Positions 22,104 to 29,475 of a DNA stretch of 29,475 nt are shown piece after piece; positions within the stretch are counted from its first letter, which is position 1; the number at the start of each line of letters is the position of its first letter. The position numbers were made by a program, and so were the translations under genes. The DNA comes from JAWXUU01 sp044426085. Its GTDB lineage: Bacteria > Bacillota > Clostridia > Christensenellales > CAMQZB01. The stretch is from positions 1-29,475 of the forward strand of contig JAWXUU010000018.1 of the NCBI GenBank assembly GCA_044426085.1. Reading direction: 5' to 3'. The notes under the pieces are model-generated. The model ran no database searches. It saw nothing but the letters and a program-made list of their open reading frames with translations, and had not been told where the DNA came from.

Positions 22104-22173
22104 AAATGTCAAACATTCTTTACATTTTTATACTATCACAGCAAAATAAAAATGTCAAGAACTTTTGTCATTT
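22104..22173 (-). promoter_or_regulatory. Double-operator promoter of the XRE operon
   Basis: TTGACA (22153-22158), a 17-bp spacer and TAGTAT (22130-22135) on the minus strand. Two 24-bp palindromes lie at 22104-22127 and 22150-22173, with arms ATGTCAA/TTGTCAT in the upstream site and AATGT/ACATT in the downstream site, 46 bp apart. The block matches 10537-10606 in order, spacing and most bases. The proximal site lies between the -10 and the ribosome binding site, and the distal one covers the -35. Confidence 0.77.
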
Positions 22174-22237
22174 TTGTTTTAGATTTACTCTCGTTTTATC
22201 GCAAGTAAAATATTGTCACAAAAAGCCTGTTAATATC

Positions 22238-22275
22238 AAAAAAATCCACCAACACAAGTTCGCATTGGTGGATTT
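22238..22275 (-). terminator. Terminator of the XRE remnant
   Basis: Perfect 11-bp arms AAATCCACCAA (22242-22252) and TTGGTGGATTT (22265-22275), followed by a minus-strand T-run (22238-22244). It sits 10 bp past the stop codon of the XRE stump at 22285. Confidence 0.75.
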
Positions 22276-22284
22276 GGCTTTATT

Positions 22285-22368
22285 TTATCCGATTTGGCTT
22301 ATTAGTTCTTCTGGTGAAATTCCATATAACTTTGCGAGTACTATGAGATTCGATGTTCTTGGGACCAA
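22285..22368 (-). pseudogene. C-terminal stump of an XRE-type HTH gene
   Basis: The minus-strand frame reads LVPRTSNLIVLAKLYGISP, then EELISQIG and TAA. This is the typical last part of an XRE HTH domain (the P-x-T-x-NLIVLAKLYGIS-x-EEL pattern). A TAG stands directly upstream (22369-22371) and no HTH core is present in the 66 bp before the Fic gene. Only 27 codons and the terminator remain, so the gene was truncated on its 5' side. Confidence 0.75.
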
Positions 22369-22437
22369 CTAACAGTCAATGCTAATTATAAATACATATA
22401 ACAAAAGGGGGAAACGCTTTCTTGCTTTCAATTTGTT

Positions 22438-23502
22438 TTACAAGATTTTCCAGCTGCCTTTTTTATCTGATCCAACTCTTTCAATATATCCATTTTCTTT
22501 TAATATCTTCAATCTTCTTTTTATCGTTGCTGTTGAAATATTCACTTGATTTGATATCTCATCCGCCGTTACACTACAATTTATTGCGATAATATCTAAT
22601 ATTTTTTGCGATACAGTATCAACTTTACATTTTACAGTATCATTTTTGTGATTTACAGTATCAAAATCTTTATTTGCAGTATCACCTACCACATCTAAAC
22701 TTACGTGCATTTCTCTGTTTCTTAGAACGTTTTCTTTCCCAATCAAAAGATTTTCAAAAAACCTTTCTAGGAAAACCGTATTTGAATAGATATCTTTTTC
22801 GTAGTTAGTATAGTTTGCACGCACAAGAGCATTTCGGAAATACCAAGAATGCTCGGAAAAAAGGTCATTATTCACCTTATATCCCATTTTGCGCAGATAT
22901 TTGATTGCAAAAACTGCCGTCGCCCTTGTGTTGCCTTCGAAAAACGGATGAATTTGCCAAATGCCAGAAACAAACTTTGCAATGTGATGAGCTTTTTCTT
23001 CTTTTGACAAATATTTATATATAAATCCTCTCTCTTGACTAAAGTCATATTCAAGCGTTGCCATAATATTTTGAAAGCTAGCATAAAAAACAGTGTCCCC
23101 GTCCAGAACCCATTCATCTTTGACAATATCATAATCACGCAATCTGCCTGCAAAATCAAATCCTTCAAACAGTCTTTTATGTATTGATATATATTCCAAT
23201 GGATTAAAGCTGAATGTTTTTTCGCTGAGGACTTCTGCTATTCTAGCAGAAACTTTATCTGCCTCCTCCGTGCGATTCTCCCTTTCTTTTTTTGAACCAA
23301 TTTCCCTATAGTACTGGTCAATCACTTTGTGAACTTCCTCAAAAGTAATGTCCCCTTCGATGTTTGACTTTGCAGTTTTGACAAGATATTCGCTCGTTTT
23401 TAGCCCATCAACCCCTTGAAGCCCAATAGCCATTTCCCAAATTTCGCTTTTCTCTCGCTTGTCAGGCTCTGGTGCTTTTTTATACTCATCAAAATTCAAC
23501 AT
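22438..23502 (-). CDS. Fic-family protein with winged-helix domain
   Basis: A 354-aa Fic (AMPylator-type) protein. The core motif HPFFEGNTRA (185-194, catalytic His185) is a Fic HxFxxGNxR loop variant. A segment near the N-terminus, SNIEGD (46-51), resembles the inhibitory helix IEG signature. Residues 297-354 form a winged helix (DEISNQVNISTATIKRRLKI). Between 274 and 297 lies a linker of DTxx repeats (GDTANKDFDTVNHKNDTVK). The ATG at 23502 follows AAGGAG and a close TATAAT promoter; a longer frame to 23583 has no support. Substrate is unknown. Such proteins are often part of accessory or toxin-antitoxin-like loci. Confidence 0.9.
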   Translation of the reverse strand: MLNFDEYKKAPEPDKREKSEIWEMAIGLQGVDGLKTSEYLVKTAKSNIEGDITFEEVHKVIDQYYREIGSKKERENRTEEADKVSARIAEVLSEKTFSFNPLEYISIHKRLFEGFDFAGRLRDYDIVKDEWVLDGDTVFYASFQNIMATLEYDFSQERGFIYKYLSKEEKAHHIAKFVSGIWQIHPFFEGNTRATAVFAIKYLRKMGYKVNNDLFSEHSWYFRNALVRANYTNYEKDIYSNTVFLERFFENLLIGKENVLRNREMHVSLDVVGDTANKDFDTVNHKNDTVKCKVDTVSQKILDIIAINCSVTADEISNQVNISTATIKRRLKILKENGYIERVGSDKKGSWKIL

Positions 23503-23523
23503 AACTTTCTCCTTATTATTCAT

Positions 23524-23552
23524 ATTATAACAAACAAATCCAAGAAATTCAA
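23524..23552 (-). promoter_or_regulatory. Promoter of the Fic gene
   Basis: TTGAAT (23547-23552), a 17-bp spacer and TATAAT (23524-23529). The expected transcription start lies only about 15 bp before the start codon at 23502. Confidence 0.65.
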
Positions 23553-23593
23553 GAAATATCCCAAAAAAACGCAAAAATACCATAAAAAGGGTA

Positions 23594-23632
23594 GAAAAAT
23601 AGGTCTACAAGTGAAAGACTTATAGACCTATT
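23594..23632 (-). terminator. Terminator behind the tRNA-like gene
   Basis: Fifteen-bp arms (23598-23612 and 23618-23632) enclose a 5-nt loop. The one plus-strand mismatch (C-A) is a U-G wobble on the minus strand. A T-run follows on the minus strand (23594-23599). It begins 4 bp past the CCA end of the tRNA-like sequence. Confidence 0.82.
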
Positions 23633-23636
23633 AGGA

Positions 23637-23712
23637 TGGTGCGGATAAAGGGACCCAGCCCCATGTCGTAGACACTAGATCCTAAGTGCATTTTAGGGGT
23701 GCCACAACCCGC
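23637..23712 (-). pseudogene. Degenerate tRNA-Leu(UAG)-like gene
   Basis: The minus strand begins GCGGGTT (acceptor 5' side). It carries the anticodon loop CTTAGGA (anticodon TAG, tRNA-Leu), a class II variable-arm hairpin TGTC-TAC-GACA, and ends with the pairing acceptor strand ATCCGC, A and an encoded CCA. The D arm and the 5' side of the anticodon stem are shortened and changed. The T arm reads GGGG-CTGGGT-CCC without the TTCAA loop core. At 76 nt it is about 10 nt shorter than a normal tRNA-Leu. It is therefore either a decayed tRNA or a tRNA-like RNA. A well-formed terminator follows. Confidence 0.72.
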
Positions 23713-23764
23713 ATAAACACTGACTTTTTTCACCTTTTCCCCCAATTTTTCCCCAAAAATCCAA

Positions 23765-23791
23765 CACTAAACTTAATTTAGTCTAGTGTCT
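23765..23791. repeat. Inverted repeat upstream of the tRNA-like gene
   Basis: CACTAAACT (23765-23773) pairs with AGTCTAGTG (23780-23788) with one wobble. In addition TCTAGTGTCT (23782-23791) is the exact reverse complement of AGACACTAGA (23670-23679) inside the tRNA-like sequence. Confidence 0.5.
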
Positions 23792-23881
23792 GAAATCTTG
23801 CAAAATTACGATTCTATTCAATATAAATTATCTGCTAAAATAAAAATATCACTAAAGACCTTCCACTTCAAATAATTATTA

Positions 23882-25327
23882 TTAAATATGCTTATAGCCT
23901 TCTTTTTCTGCGTGTCCCAATAAATACAAAAAAGCATATGCTGGTATTCTTAAAATTTCTTTTCCACTTGGTGTGTGATGAATGCCGAAATCTTCTGGGT
24001 TTTTTGTCACAATGATTGAAGCTCTTGCCCTGTCACACATTTCTATTATTGCGCTATCATTCGGGATTGGAGCACCTTCACGATATTTCACTTCAATGAG
24101 TATGTTTGCGCCTTTCACATATTCAACAACGACGTCAATTTCCTTTCCACGCTTGCCACCACGCATATATCCCACAGATGTGGCGTTTTGATAATAGAAC
24201 GCCGCCACGTGCTTATATACAGCCGTTTCAACAACCTTACCCATTTCTGTTGGATTTGATAATATCCCTTCGTCCATGAGCACAGAATTTCGTATCGCAG
24301 CATCGGAAATATAAATCTTCGGGCTTGATTTCAAAATTTTTTTTCCCGACATATCCACAGGCCAACTTTGATAAATCAAATTTGCGCTTTCGAGATATTT
24401 GATATAGTTTTCAACAGTAGGGCGCGAAACTCCATTCAGTTCTCTTGCGATTGCTTCAATTGAGACTATTTCCGATGACACATTGCACAAATATATAAAT
24501 ATCCGTTCGAGTTCAGTGGAATTTCTGATATTATAAAGCGATGGTAAATCTCTTTTGATGACCTTATCAACCACGTCTTCACGCATGATTTGAGCGGCGA
24601 AGATATCATTATCAGATAGCGCCAATTCAGGAAAACCACCAACTTGCAAATAACGCATAAAGTGCTTGTGGATATCAGAAAGTCTAGACATGATATTTTT
24701 GCGATCATATTCCGACATATCAACCATACCCGTGATTTTCAAATCTGCTGGCAAAATTGGCTTTTCTATATTCATAAGCTCACAATATTCATAAAAAGAA
24801 AGTGTTGGCACTTCTATAACACTCCACCTTCCAGCACCGCTTTCACGGCTACCTTTCATAAGCACAGGACTTGCAAAGCCTGTGGCAACCACTTTCGTTT
24901 CGGGTTGCATATCATATATCACCTTTAGCCATTTATCCCAATCTGGCATATATTGGACTTCATCAAAGAAATAATATACATCCTTAGTTGGACATATGTT
25001 TTCATGATAGCAATCTAAAATTTCTTGCATGATGCTCAATTTAAGCATTGGATGATCAAGGGATATAAAAACAATTTTTTGCGGACTTACCCCATCTTTC
25101 AAAAGTTTTTCAATCATCTGATACTGAATAGTTGTCTTTCCAACGCGCCTTGTACCCGTCAACACAACACTTCTTCTCAAGCTCTTGTTTTCTAACCGCT
25201 GCATAGCCTCATAAAAAGCAAACCTCTTATAAGACTTAGCTACATTTTCATTTATCCCGCCATTTTTCCACCAAGGATTATATGCAGATAGAACTTTTAA
25301 TATATTTTCACTTGTTATAATAGACAT
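23882..25327 (-). CDS. AAA+ ATPase with DUF4143 and nuclease-like C-terminus
   Basis: A 481-aa protein. Walker A is GTRRVGKTT (58-66), Walker B is YYFFDEVQ (118-125, Asp122/Glu123), typical of the bacterial ATPase family paired with DUF4143. The middle part contains a winged-helix stretch (SIEAIARELNGVSRPTVENYIKYL). The C-terminal region has EIDVVVEY...ILIEVKYRE, the Asp/Glu-x-Lys pattern of a PD-(D/E)xK nuclease-like fold. The start is ATG at 25327 after GAGGTGATG; an upstream TTG is not needed. Physiological role and partner are unknown. Its place between a Fic gene and a STAND gene makes an accessory or defence context plausible. Confidence 0.88.
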   Translation of the reverse strand: MSIITSENILKVLSAYNPWWKNGGINENVAKSYKRFAFYEAMQRLENKSLRRSVVLTGTRRVGKTTIQYQMIEKLLKDGVSPQKIVFISLDHPMLKLSIMQEILDCYHENICPTKDVYYFFDEVQYMPDWDKWLKVIYDMQPETKVVATGFASPVLMKGSRESGAGRWSVIEVPTLSFYEYCELMNIEKPILPADLKITGMVDMSEYDRKNIMSRLSDIHKHFMRYLQVGGFPELALSDNDIFAAQIMREDVVDKVIKRDLPSLYNIRNSTELERIFIYLCNVSSEIVSIEAIARELNGVSRPTVENYIKYLESANLIYQSWPVDMSGKKILKSSPKIYISDAAIRNSVLMDEGILSNPTEMGKVVETAVYKHVAAFYYQNATSVGYMRGGKRGKEIDVVVEYVKGANILIEVKYREGAPIPNDSAIIEMCDRARASIIVTKNPEDFGIHHTPSGKEILRIPAYAFLYLLGHAEKEGYKHI

Positions 25328-25347
25328 AACATCACCTCTTTGCAACT

Positions 25348-25376
25348 ATATTAGCATAAAAATTGATACTTGTCAA
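25348..25376 (-). promoter_or_regulatory. Promoter of the DUF4143 ATPase gene
   Basis: TTGACA (25371-25376), a 17-bp spacer and TAATAT (25348-25353). The short palindrome ATTGA-N6-TCAAT (25362-25377) covers the -35, and AACTATA (25344-25350) has an inverted partner TATAGTT about 45 bp upstream. Confidence 0.68.
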
Positions 25377-26112
25377 TATTTATTTAAAGTATAGTTATAA
25401 TAATTTATATATATTTTAAAAATTTGAACTTTACACAAAAAAATTATCTAATCATTTAAACTTAAGGTGATAACATTATTAAAATTACTAAGAAAACAGT
25501 AAATAAAAGGCACCGTGGAGGGTTAGCACTGCGGAGGGGCGGATTTCTTTTTTAGAAAGGATTTAGAAACGTGACACAAAAAATTTAATGCCTCGCGGAT
25601 GCTAATCAAGCTATTATGAACAATCTTATTTCTAGGACACTTGTTGGTTGCGCGATAAAAAAGAAACTACAGGTTAAATCTGCACCACTACCCACAAAGA
25701 AGTTGATATAAGCGTTCAAACAATTCTATCAAAGTTAAATTTTGCTTCAAGAATAGTTTGTAAATTCTCCGCTCTTTCCCAAATACTAAATATTTATAAA
25801 GCTAGCTTTAGACAATTTTACAAATGCCAACGAGAATAAATTGAGTTTAAAATCCTGAGTCACATACTAACTTACCTTAGTGCAAACACAGGACTGAAAT
25901 TAAACTATTTTCCAACCACTTTATTCGCAAGAATATAACGACTACATAATCTAGTCTTCATACCCCAAAACATACCAACTCTGATGATTTCGCAGAAAAA
26001 TACTGCCAATATCCCCCAAAACATAAGCAGAACGCTCGCCATAAAGACGAGCTTTAAAATATCTTCGTTGCACAAAAGGCTTTTAATTTCTAAGAGATTG
26101 GACTGATGATTA
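25377..26112. other. Gap without recognisable gene, with a GC-rich patch
   Basis: About 0.74 kb. At 25510-25550 lies a G-rich patch (GTGGAGGG and GCGGAGGGG in one stretch) that contrasts with the AT-rich surroundings. At 26034-26052 GCTCG and CGAGC make a small hairpin past the stop of the STAND gene. A 45-codon minus-strand frame (25905-26042) with one hydrophobic helix has no ribosome binding site. I see no tRNA, no mobile element and no strong promoter in it. Confidence 0.5.
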
Positions 26113-29100
26113 TTAATTTTTCGTTACGCTATGTAGTTTATCCAATATTTCTGCCATTCCCGAATCCAACATATTGCTTATCTCACTACTGCAATCTATA
26201 TTCTCATTTAGTATAATTTCATTAATAATTTTCTTAATGTAATGGCTGCCCTCAATATTCTTCGCATTCAAGAAATCATTTATTCTACTATGTAATTTTT
26301 GTTGTTCCATGGAATTTTCTTTTGCCAATAAAAACTTTATAACTAACAAAAATATGTTTTGTGTCCAATTTGAAAATAAAATTTTTGGATATAAATCATA
26401 TAGTTTTTCCGTGAGACAATATTTATCGCAACCGTAAATCTTATATTGATATAGTATTATTCGCACCATAATATCATACTCTAGTCCCGTACTAGCAGTT
26501 TTTGATATTTCAATGATTCTTTCTATGTCCAACTTTTCATTAATACTTATCCCCGCTTCTATTTTTAGCATAATTTGCTTTGCTTTATGATAATCATCTT
26601 CTAGATTCGTAATACTATAAATTTTATCGGCAATACTAAGCAATATTTTAACATATTTCAATGAATTGTTTATTATGCAAAAATATACAAAATTACAAAT
26701 AACATTGCCTAAATTTACATTATTTAAATCCGTATATAATTCTAGTCTCATTACGATTGACTTAACATAATTTTCTATAGCATATTCACTCTGCCCCAAT
26801 AAACCATAAATCCTACCCATCTCTCCAAAAGCATGTGCTTGCAGTTCATGCTTTGCTTCTTTTTTTGCAATATTCTTAGATAATAAAAGTGATTCCTCTA
26901 ACAAACCAATTGCACGATCATGATTCATTAAATCATTGTGAATGGTAGCAAGTGTATTTAATGTAACACATCTATCATCATAGTAATCTGCATTTATTGA
27001 TTCATCAAGTTCACAGACACTCTCTAATGTCAATTTAGCATTCTGTAAATCACCTTGTCTCCAATACAGTATCCCCAAATGATGCAAATATTCAGTTTTA
27101 GCAAATAGTGAAGCATTTGGATAATCATTTAGTTTTTTCAACTTCTCAATACCTATATCATATCTATAACTATTTTGACATATGGCTCCAAATCTTGAAT
27201 GCACTAGATAATAATCTTCAATTTCAACATCCTTGTCCTTTGGCAATTTATCTAACATCCCACTGTATATATAATAGTAACCTACCAATGTATGCCATGA
27301 CGCTAAAATTTTCTCTTGAAAAACATCATTAATATTCCGAATAAATATTTTACATGATTTGTATGTAGGATCAAGTTCATCATAACATATATCAGCAATC
27401 ATATCATGGATAAAACAAGTATTCTGATTATTCTTTAACCAACCTGATTGTATCAAACTCATAATATCACATCTACTTACTTTTAAAAACGATATTAAAT
27501 CCCGATTCTTAATCCCATTTATACCACAAACAGATAGAATCCTTAAAATTTCAATTTCAGATGTTTGCAAATTTGCAATATCATATAAGTATTTCAAATG
27601 AATTTTGATATATGAATAATTTTGATTATGAGGAACCTTGACTTTTGCATTAACTTCTTTTAGTTTTTTGATGTAATTTTCTTTGATAGCACATATTTCT
27701 TGCGTAAGACTATTATTCGAATATGGTACATATTTTGAGAATAATTCAATCAACAAAGTGTTTCTATGCATTAGCTCAAACAGCTCATTTAATTGTTTGA
27801 TTATTTGTTTTGATATCTTGCACCGATAATTGTTATAAAAAATACTTCTGAGGTCACTTAATGAAAGTGGCTCAATTGTCATATTATTACAATTGTTCTC
27901 ATTCCTTGTTGTAAAGATAATTGTCACAGGCAAGGAATAAATTTCTTGAAAATTTTCATCTGAAGTATTATAATTATCAATAATCAATAAATAACTTGAA
28001 TCTAATTTCGACAATTCTTCTGCTATTATTTTTTTTCGTATATTGTAATCCATTATATCATCCATTCCTTTAAAATGAATCCCATTAACCAAACTACTCC
28101 ACAATGAACCATTGTACTTAACAAAAAATGTTTTATTATATTTTTTTAAATTTTCTAAAGAATACTTTATTGCTAATGAAGTTTTCCCAATTCCTCCATC
28201 ACCAGATATACAAACGCACTTATTTTTACTTAAGTTTTTTTCTAATTTATTCAAATTTGCAGTACCTACAAAATATTCTAATTTTTCAAAATTATACGAT
28301 ATTAATTCATTTTGATCATCAAACATCTTACCGCGAAACACTTGTTTGACATAATGAATAACATTCGCCATTGCTAATTTTGTATTTTCTTCTTTGTTAT
28401 CTGCCTTTTTCATGCCATAATCAGATACGCCCTTGATAATTAGCCATTCAATTTTTTTGAACTGACAAATGGCAGCCACACTAGCTCCTTCCATTTCAAG
28501 AGCTATGGCCTCAGGATACAAATTTTTATAATCATCTCTTTTTTTTATATTATCTAGCAATTTTGCACCTGATAAAATATCACCAAAAAAAACGTTATAT
28601 TTTGCACCACGTGATGAATAGTAATTACTAAATGCAGTATACATATCGTTAGGCAAAAAATGCACTGCTCTACTCACACGTTCAACACCTTGTCGTTCTG
28701 GCTCATAATTAATTACGCTCAATGAAACATTAATATCCCCTATTTTCTGTTCATTAACACCCGCCAACACATCCCCACTAGATGATTTTATGCCACAACA
28801 TATTCCAATATTAAAAACAGAAGATACTGAAAACTTTTCCAAAGCATACCTTAAAACTATATCCATACTTAAATGATTTCCTACCCCTATATGAGGAGAT
28901 TTAAATAAGACAACATTTTGCCCACCAAATTTACCTATATAAAATTGAATATTACGTTCACCGCAATAACAAAAAACTCCACTGTTTGTTTTGAATTTTA
29001 TCGGTTTAATTTCTTTGATCATATTTTCAAATTCATCACGTGTTGCTGTTGCAATCATTATTTTAACCATTTTCCCTATCTCTCTCACTTCATAGATATT

Positions 29101-29115
29101 GATAAATTTATTCAT
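26113..29115 (-). CDS. NLR-like STAND NTPase: PNP - NB-ARC - TPR
   Basis: A 1000-aa protein. Residues 16-260 form a purine nucleoside phosphorylase/nucleosidase (PNP_UDP_1) domain with the MTAN-type nucleoside-binding ALEMEGAS (205-212) and catalytic KGVSDYG (228-234, Asp232). An NB-ARC NTPase follows: P-loop GDGGIGKTS (305-313), Walker B LLIIDNYN (376-383), TTRNEN (402-407) and a GLPL-like NTLLIELF. A winged helix with the MHD-like FIHDMIADIC (568-577) comes next, then TPR-like helices (about 640-830; YLHHLGILYWRQGDLQNAKL). PNP effectors of Detocs and some CBASS and Avs systems cleave ATP, so this is a probable self-regulated abortive-infection sensor. The alternative start at residue 16 (29070, after AGGGAAA) is possible; the gene is AT-richer than its neighbours. 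Confidence 0.9.
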   Translation of the reverse strand: MNKFINIYEVREIGKMVKIMIATATRDEFENMIKEIKPIKFKTNSGVFCYCGERNIQFYIGKFGGQNVVLFKSPHIGVGNHLSMDIVLRYALEKFSVSSVFNIGICCGIKSSSGDVLAGVNEQKIGDINVSLSVINYEPERQGVERVSRAVHFLPNDMYTAFSNYYSSRGAKYNVFFGDILSGAKLLDNIKKRDDYKNLYPEAIALEMEGASVAAICQFKKIEWLIIKGVSDYGMKKADNKEENTKLAMANVIHYVKQVFRGKMFDDQNELISYNFEKLEYFVGTANLNKLEKNLSKNKCVCISGDGGIGKTSLAIKYSLENLKKYNKTFFVKYNGSLWSSLVNGIHFKGMDDIMDYNIRKKIIAEELSKLDSSYLLIIDNYNTSDENFQEIYSLPVTIIFTTRNENNCNNMTIEPLSLSDLRSIFYNNYRCKISKQIIKQLNELFELMHRNTLLIELFSKYVPYSNNSLTQEICAIKENYIKKLKEVNAKVKVPHNQNYSYIKIHLKYLYDIANLQTSEIEILRILSVCGINGIKNRDLISFLKVSRCDIMSLIQSGWLKNNQNTCFIHDMIADICYDELDPTYKSCKIFIRNINDVFQEKILASWHTLVGYYYIYSGMLDKLPKDKDVEIEDYYLVHSRFGAICQNSYRYDIGIEKLKKLNDYPNASLFAKTEYLHHLGILYWRQGDLQNAKLTLESVCELDESINADYYDDRCVTLNTLATIHNDLMNHDRAIGLLEESLLLSKNIAKKEAKHELQAHAFGEMGRIYGLLGQSEYAIENYVKSIVMRLELYTDLNNVNLGNVICNFVYFCIINNSLKYVKILLSIADKIYSITNLEDDYHKAKQIMLKIEAGISINEKLDIERIIEISKTASTGLEYDIMVRIILYQYKIYGCDKYCLTEKLYDLYPKILFSNWTQNIFLLVIKFLLAKENSMEQQKLHSRINDFLNAKNIEGSHYIKKIINEIILNENIDCSSEISNMLDSGMAEILDKLHSVTKN

Positions 29116-29360
29116 TCCAAATACTCTCCTTTGATAAATACCATTTATTTTATTTTATAATTATGTTAGAGTTTTAAGATATCAAAGCTTCTAATGATGA
29201 AATAATCACCAAATTCTACGTCGTCAAGAAACATATATTATATTGTTCATAGTTACTATTATACCTGCGATCCATTTTGCTATGAGTACATTTTAAATTT
29301 ATTATTAGGTAAACTATAAAAAAATCTATGATACTTGATAAGTCTATTTCTCCTAAAATT
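29116..29360. other. AT-rich intergenic region upstream of the STAND gene
   Basis: A GGAGAG ribosome binding site lies before the start at 29115. A possible minus-strand TTGATA box (near 29180) has only a weak -10 partner. No gene or repeat was seen here. Confidence 0.45.
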
Positions 29361-29389
29361 TTAACAATTTTTTGCTTCTATTATATAAT
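29361..29389 (+). promoter_or_regulatory. Plus-strand promoter at the right edge
   Basis: TTAACA (29361-29366), a 17-bp spacer and a perfect TATAAT (29384-29389). It points out of the window. Confidence 0.62.
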
Positions 29390-29465
29390 ATTTTTTAAAC
29401 AATTTCAAGGCTATTTAAAATTTCTTTAACGGCACTGTATAAATATTAAAATAACTAACTATTAT

Positions 29466-29475
29466 TTGGAGGAAA
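29466..29475 (+). promoter_or_regulatory. Ribosome binding site of a gene beyond the window
   Basis: TTTGGAGGAAA ends at the last base, about 80 nt after the promoter at 29361-29389. A plus-strand start codon is expected within a few bases outside the window. It would be divergent from the STAND gene. Confidence 0.6.

Noticed and set aside
23594..23632. Riboswitch or T-box for the Fic gene
   Set aside because: The hairpin ends in a T-run right after the tRNA-like sequence and lies upstream of the Fic promoter, so it terminates the tRNA-like unit.
25905..26042. 45-codon frame with one hydrophobic helix (MASVLLMFWGILAVFF...)
   Set aside because: There is no ribosome binding site before the ATG and no family is recognised. 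Could be a decayed small gene.

Overview
The window is AT-rich and looks like a low-GC Firmicute, most likely an uncultured anaerobic Clostridia-type bacterium. The reasons are consensus sigma-A promoters with 17-18 bp spacers, strong GGAGG ribosome binding sites, and family content (LytTR/GHKL two-component pair, PadR-DUF1700-DUF4097 operon, EFR1 flavodoxin-ferredoxin, DUF4177, DUF554, YwnA-type Rrf2). TAA, TAG and TGA all act as stops. Nearly every gene is on the minus strand; the exception is a tandemly duplicated antiporter. There are no rRNA genes, CRISPR arrays or insertion sequences.

Layout. 0.2-2.4 kb: AgrC/VirS-like sensor kinase and LytTR response regulator. 2.4-5.9 kb: NSS-family sodium symporter, nitroreductase and DUF554 protein, with short tandem repeats between them. 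6.0-9.6 kb: a tight five-gene operon (Rrf2 regulator, amino-acid-type ABC lipoprotein, permease and ATPase, flavin/2x[4Fe-4S] protein) with two matching operator palindromes at its promoter. 9.7-10.6 kb: EFR1 flavodoxin-ferredoxin behind a double-operator promoter. 10.7-13.7 kb: a direct tandem duplication of 1472 bp, each unit carrying promoter, leader and a complete CPA2 Na+/H+ antiporter gene. 13.8-19.3 kb: small envelope and regulatory genes (four-helix membrane protein; PadR-DUF1700-DUF4097; an XRE/membrane protein split by one in-frame TAA; a DinD protein missing its middle; LURP-one-related plus DUF4177). Four of these units end in copies of one terminator. 19.4-21.1 kb: MFS transporter with two small membrane proteins behind a YtrA-like operator. 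21.2-22.2 kb: membrane protein - XRE - membrane protein operon, whose promoter/operator module is almost the same as that of the EFR1 gene 11.6 kb away.

22.2-29.5 kb looks like an accessory island: an XRE gene stump, a Fic protein, a degraded tRNA-Leu(UAG)-like gene with its own terminator, a DUF4143-type ATPase, about 0.75 kb with no recognisable gene, and a visibly AT-richer 1000-residue gene. That gene encodes an N-terminal nucleoside phosphorylase/nucleosidase (PNP) domain, an NB-ARC STAND NTPase, a winged helix with an MHD-like motif, and TPR repeats. It has the architecture of an NLR-like immune protein and is the best candidate here for an anti-phage system. A plus-strand promoter and ribosome binding site at the right edge belong to a gene outside the window.

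All functional calls come from reading the sequence and from knowledge of the families; no database search was run.
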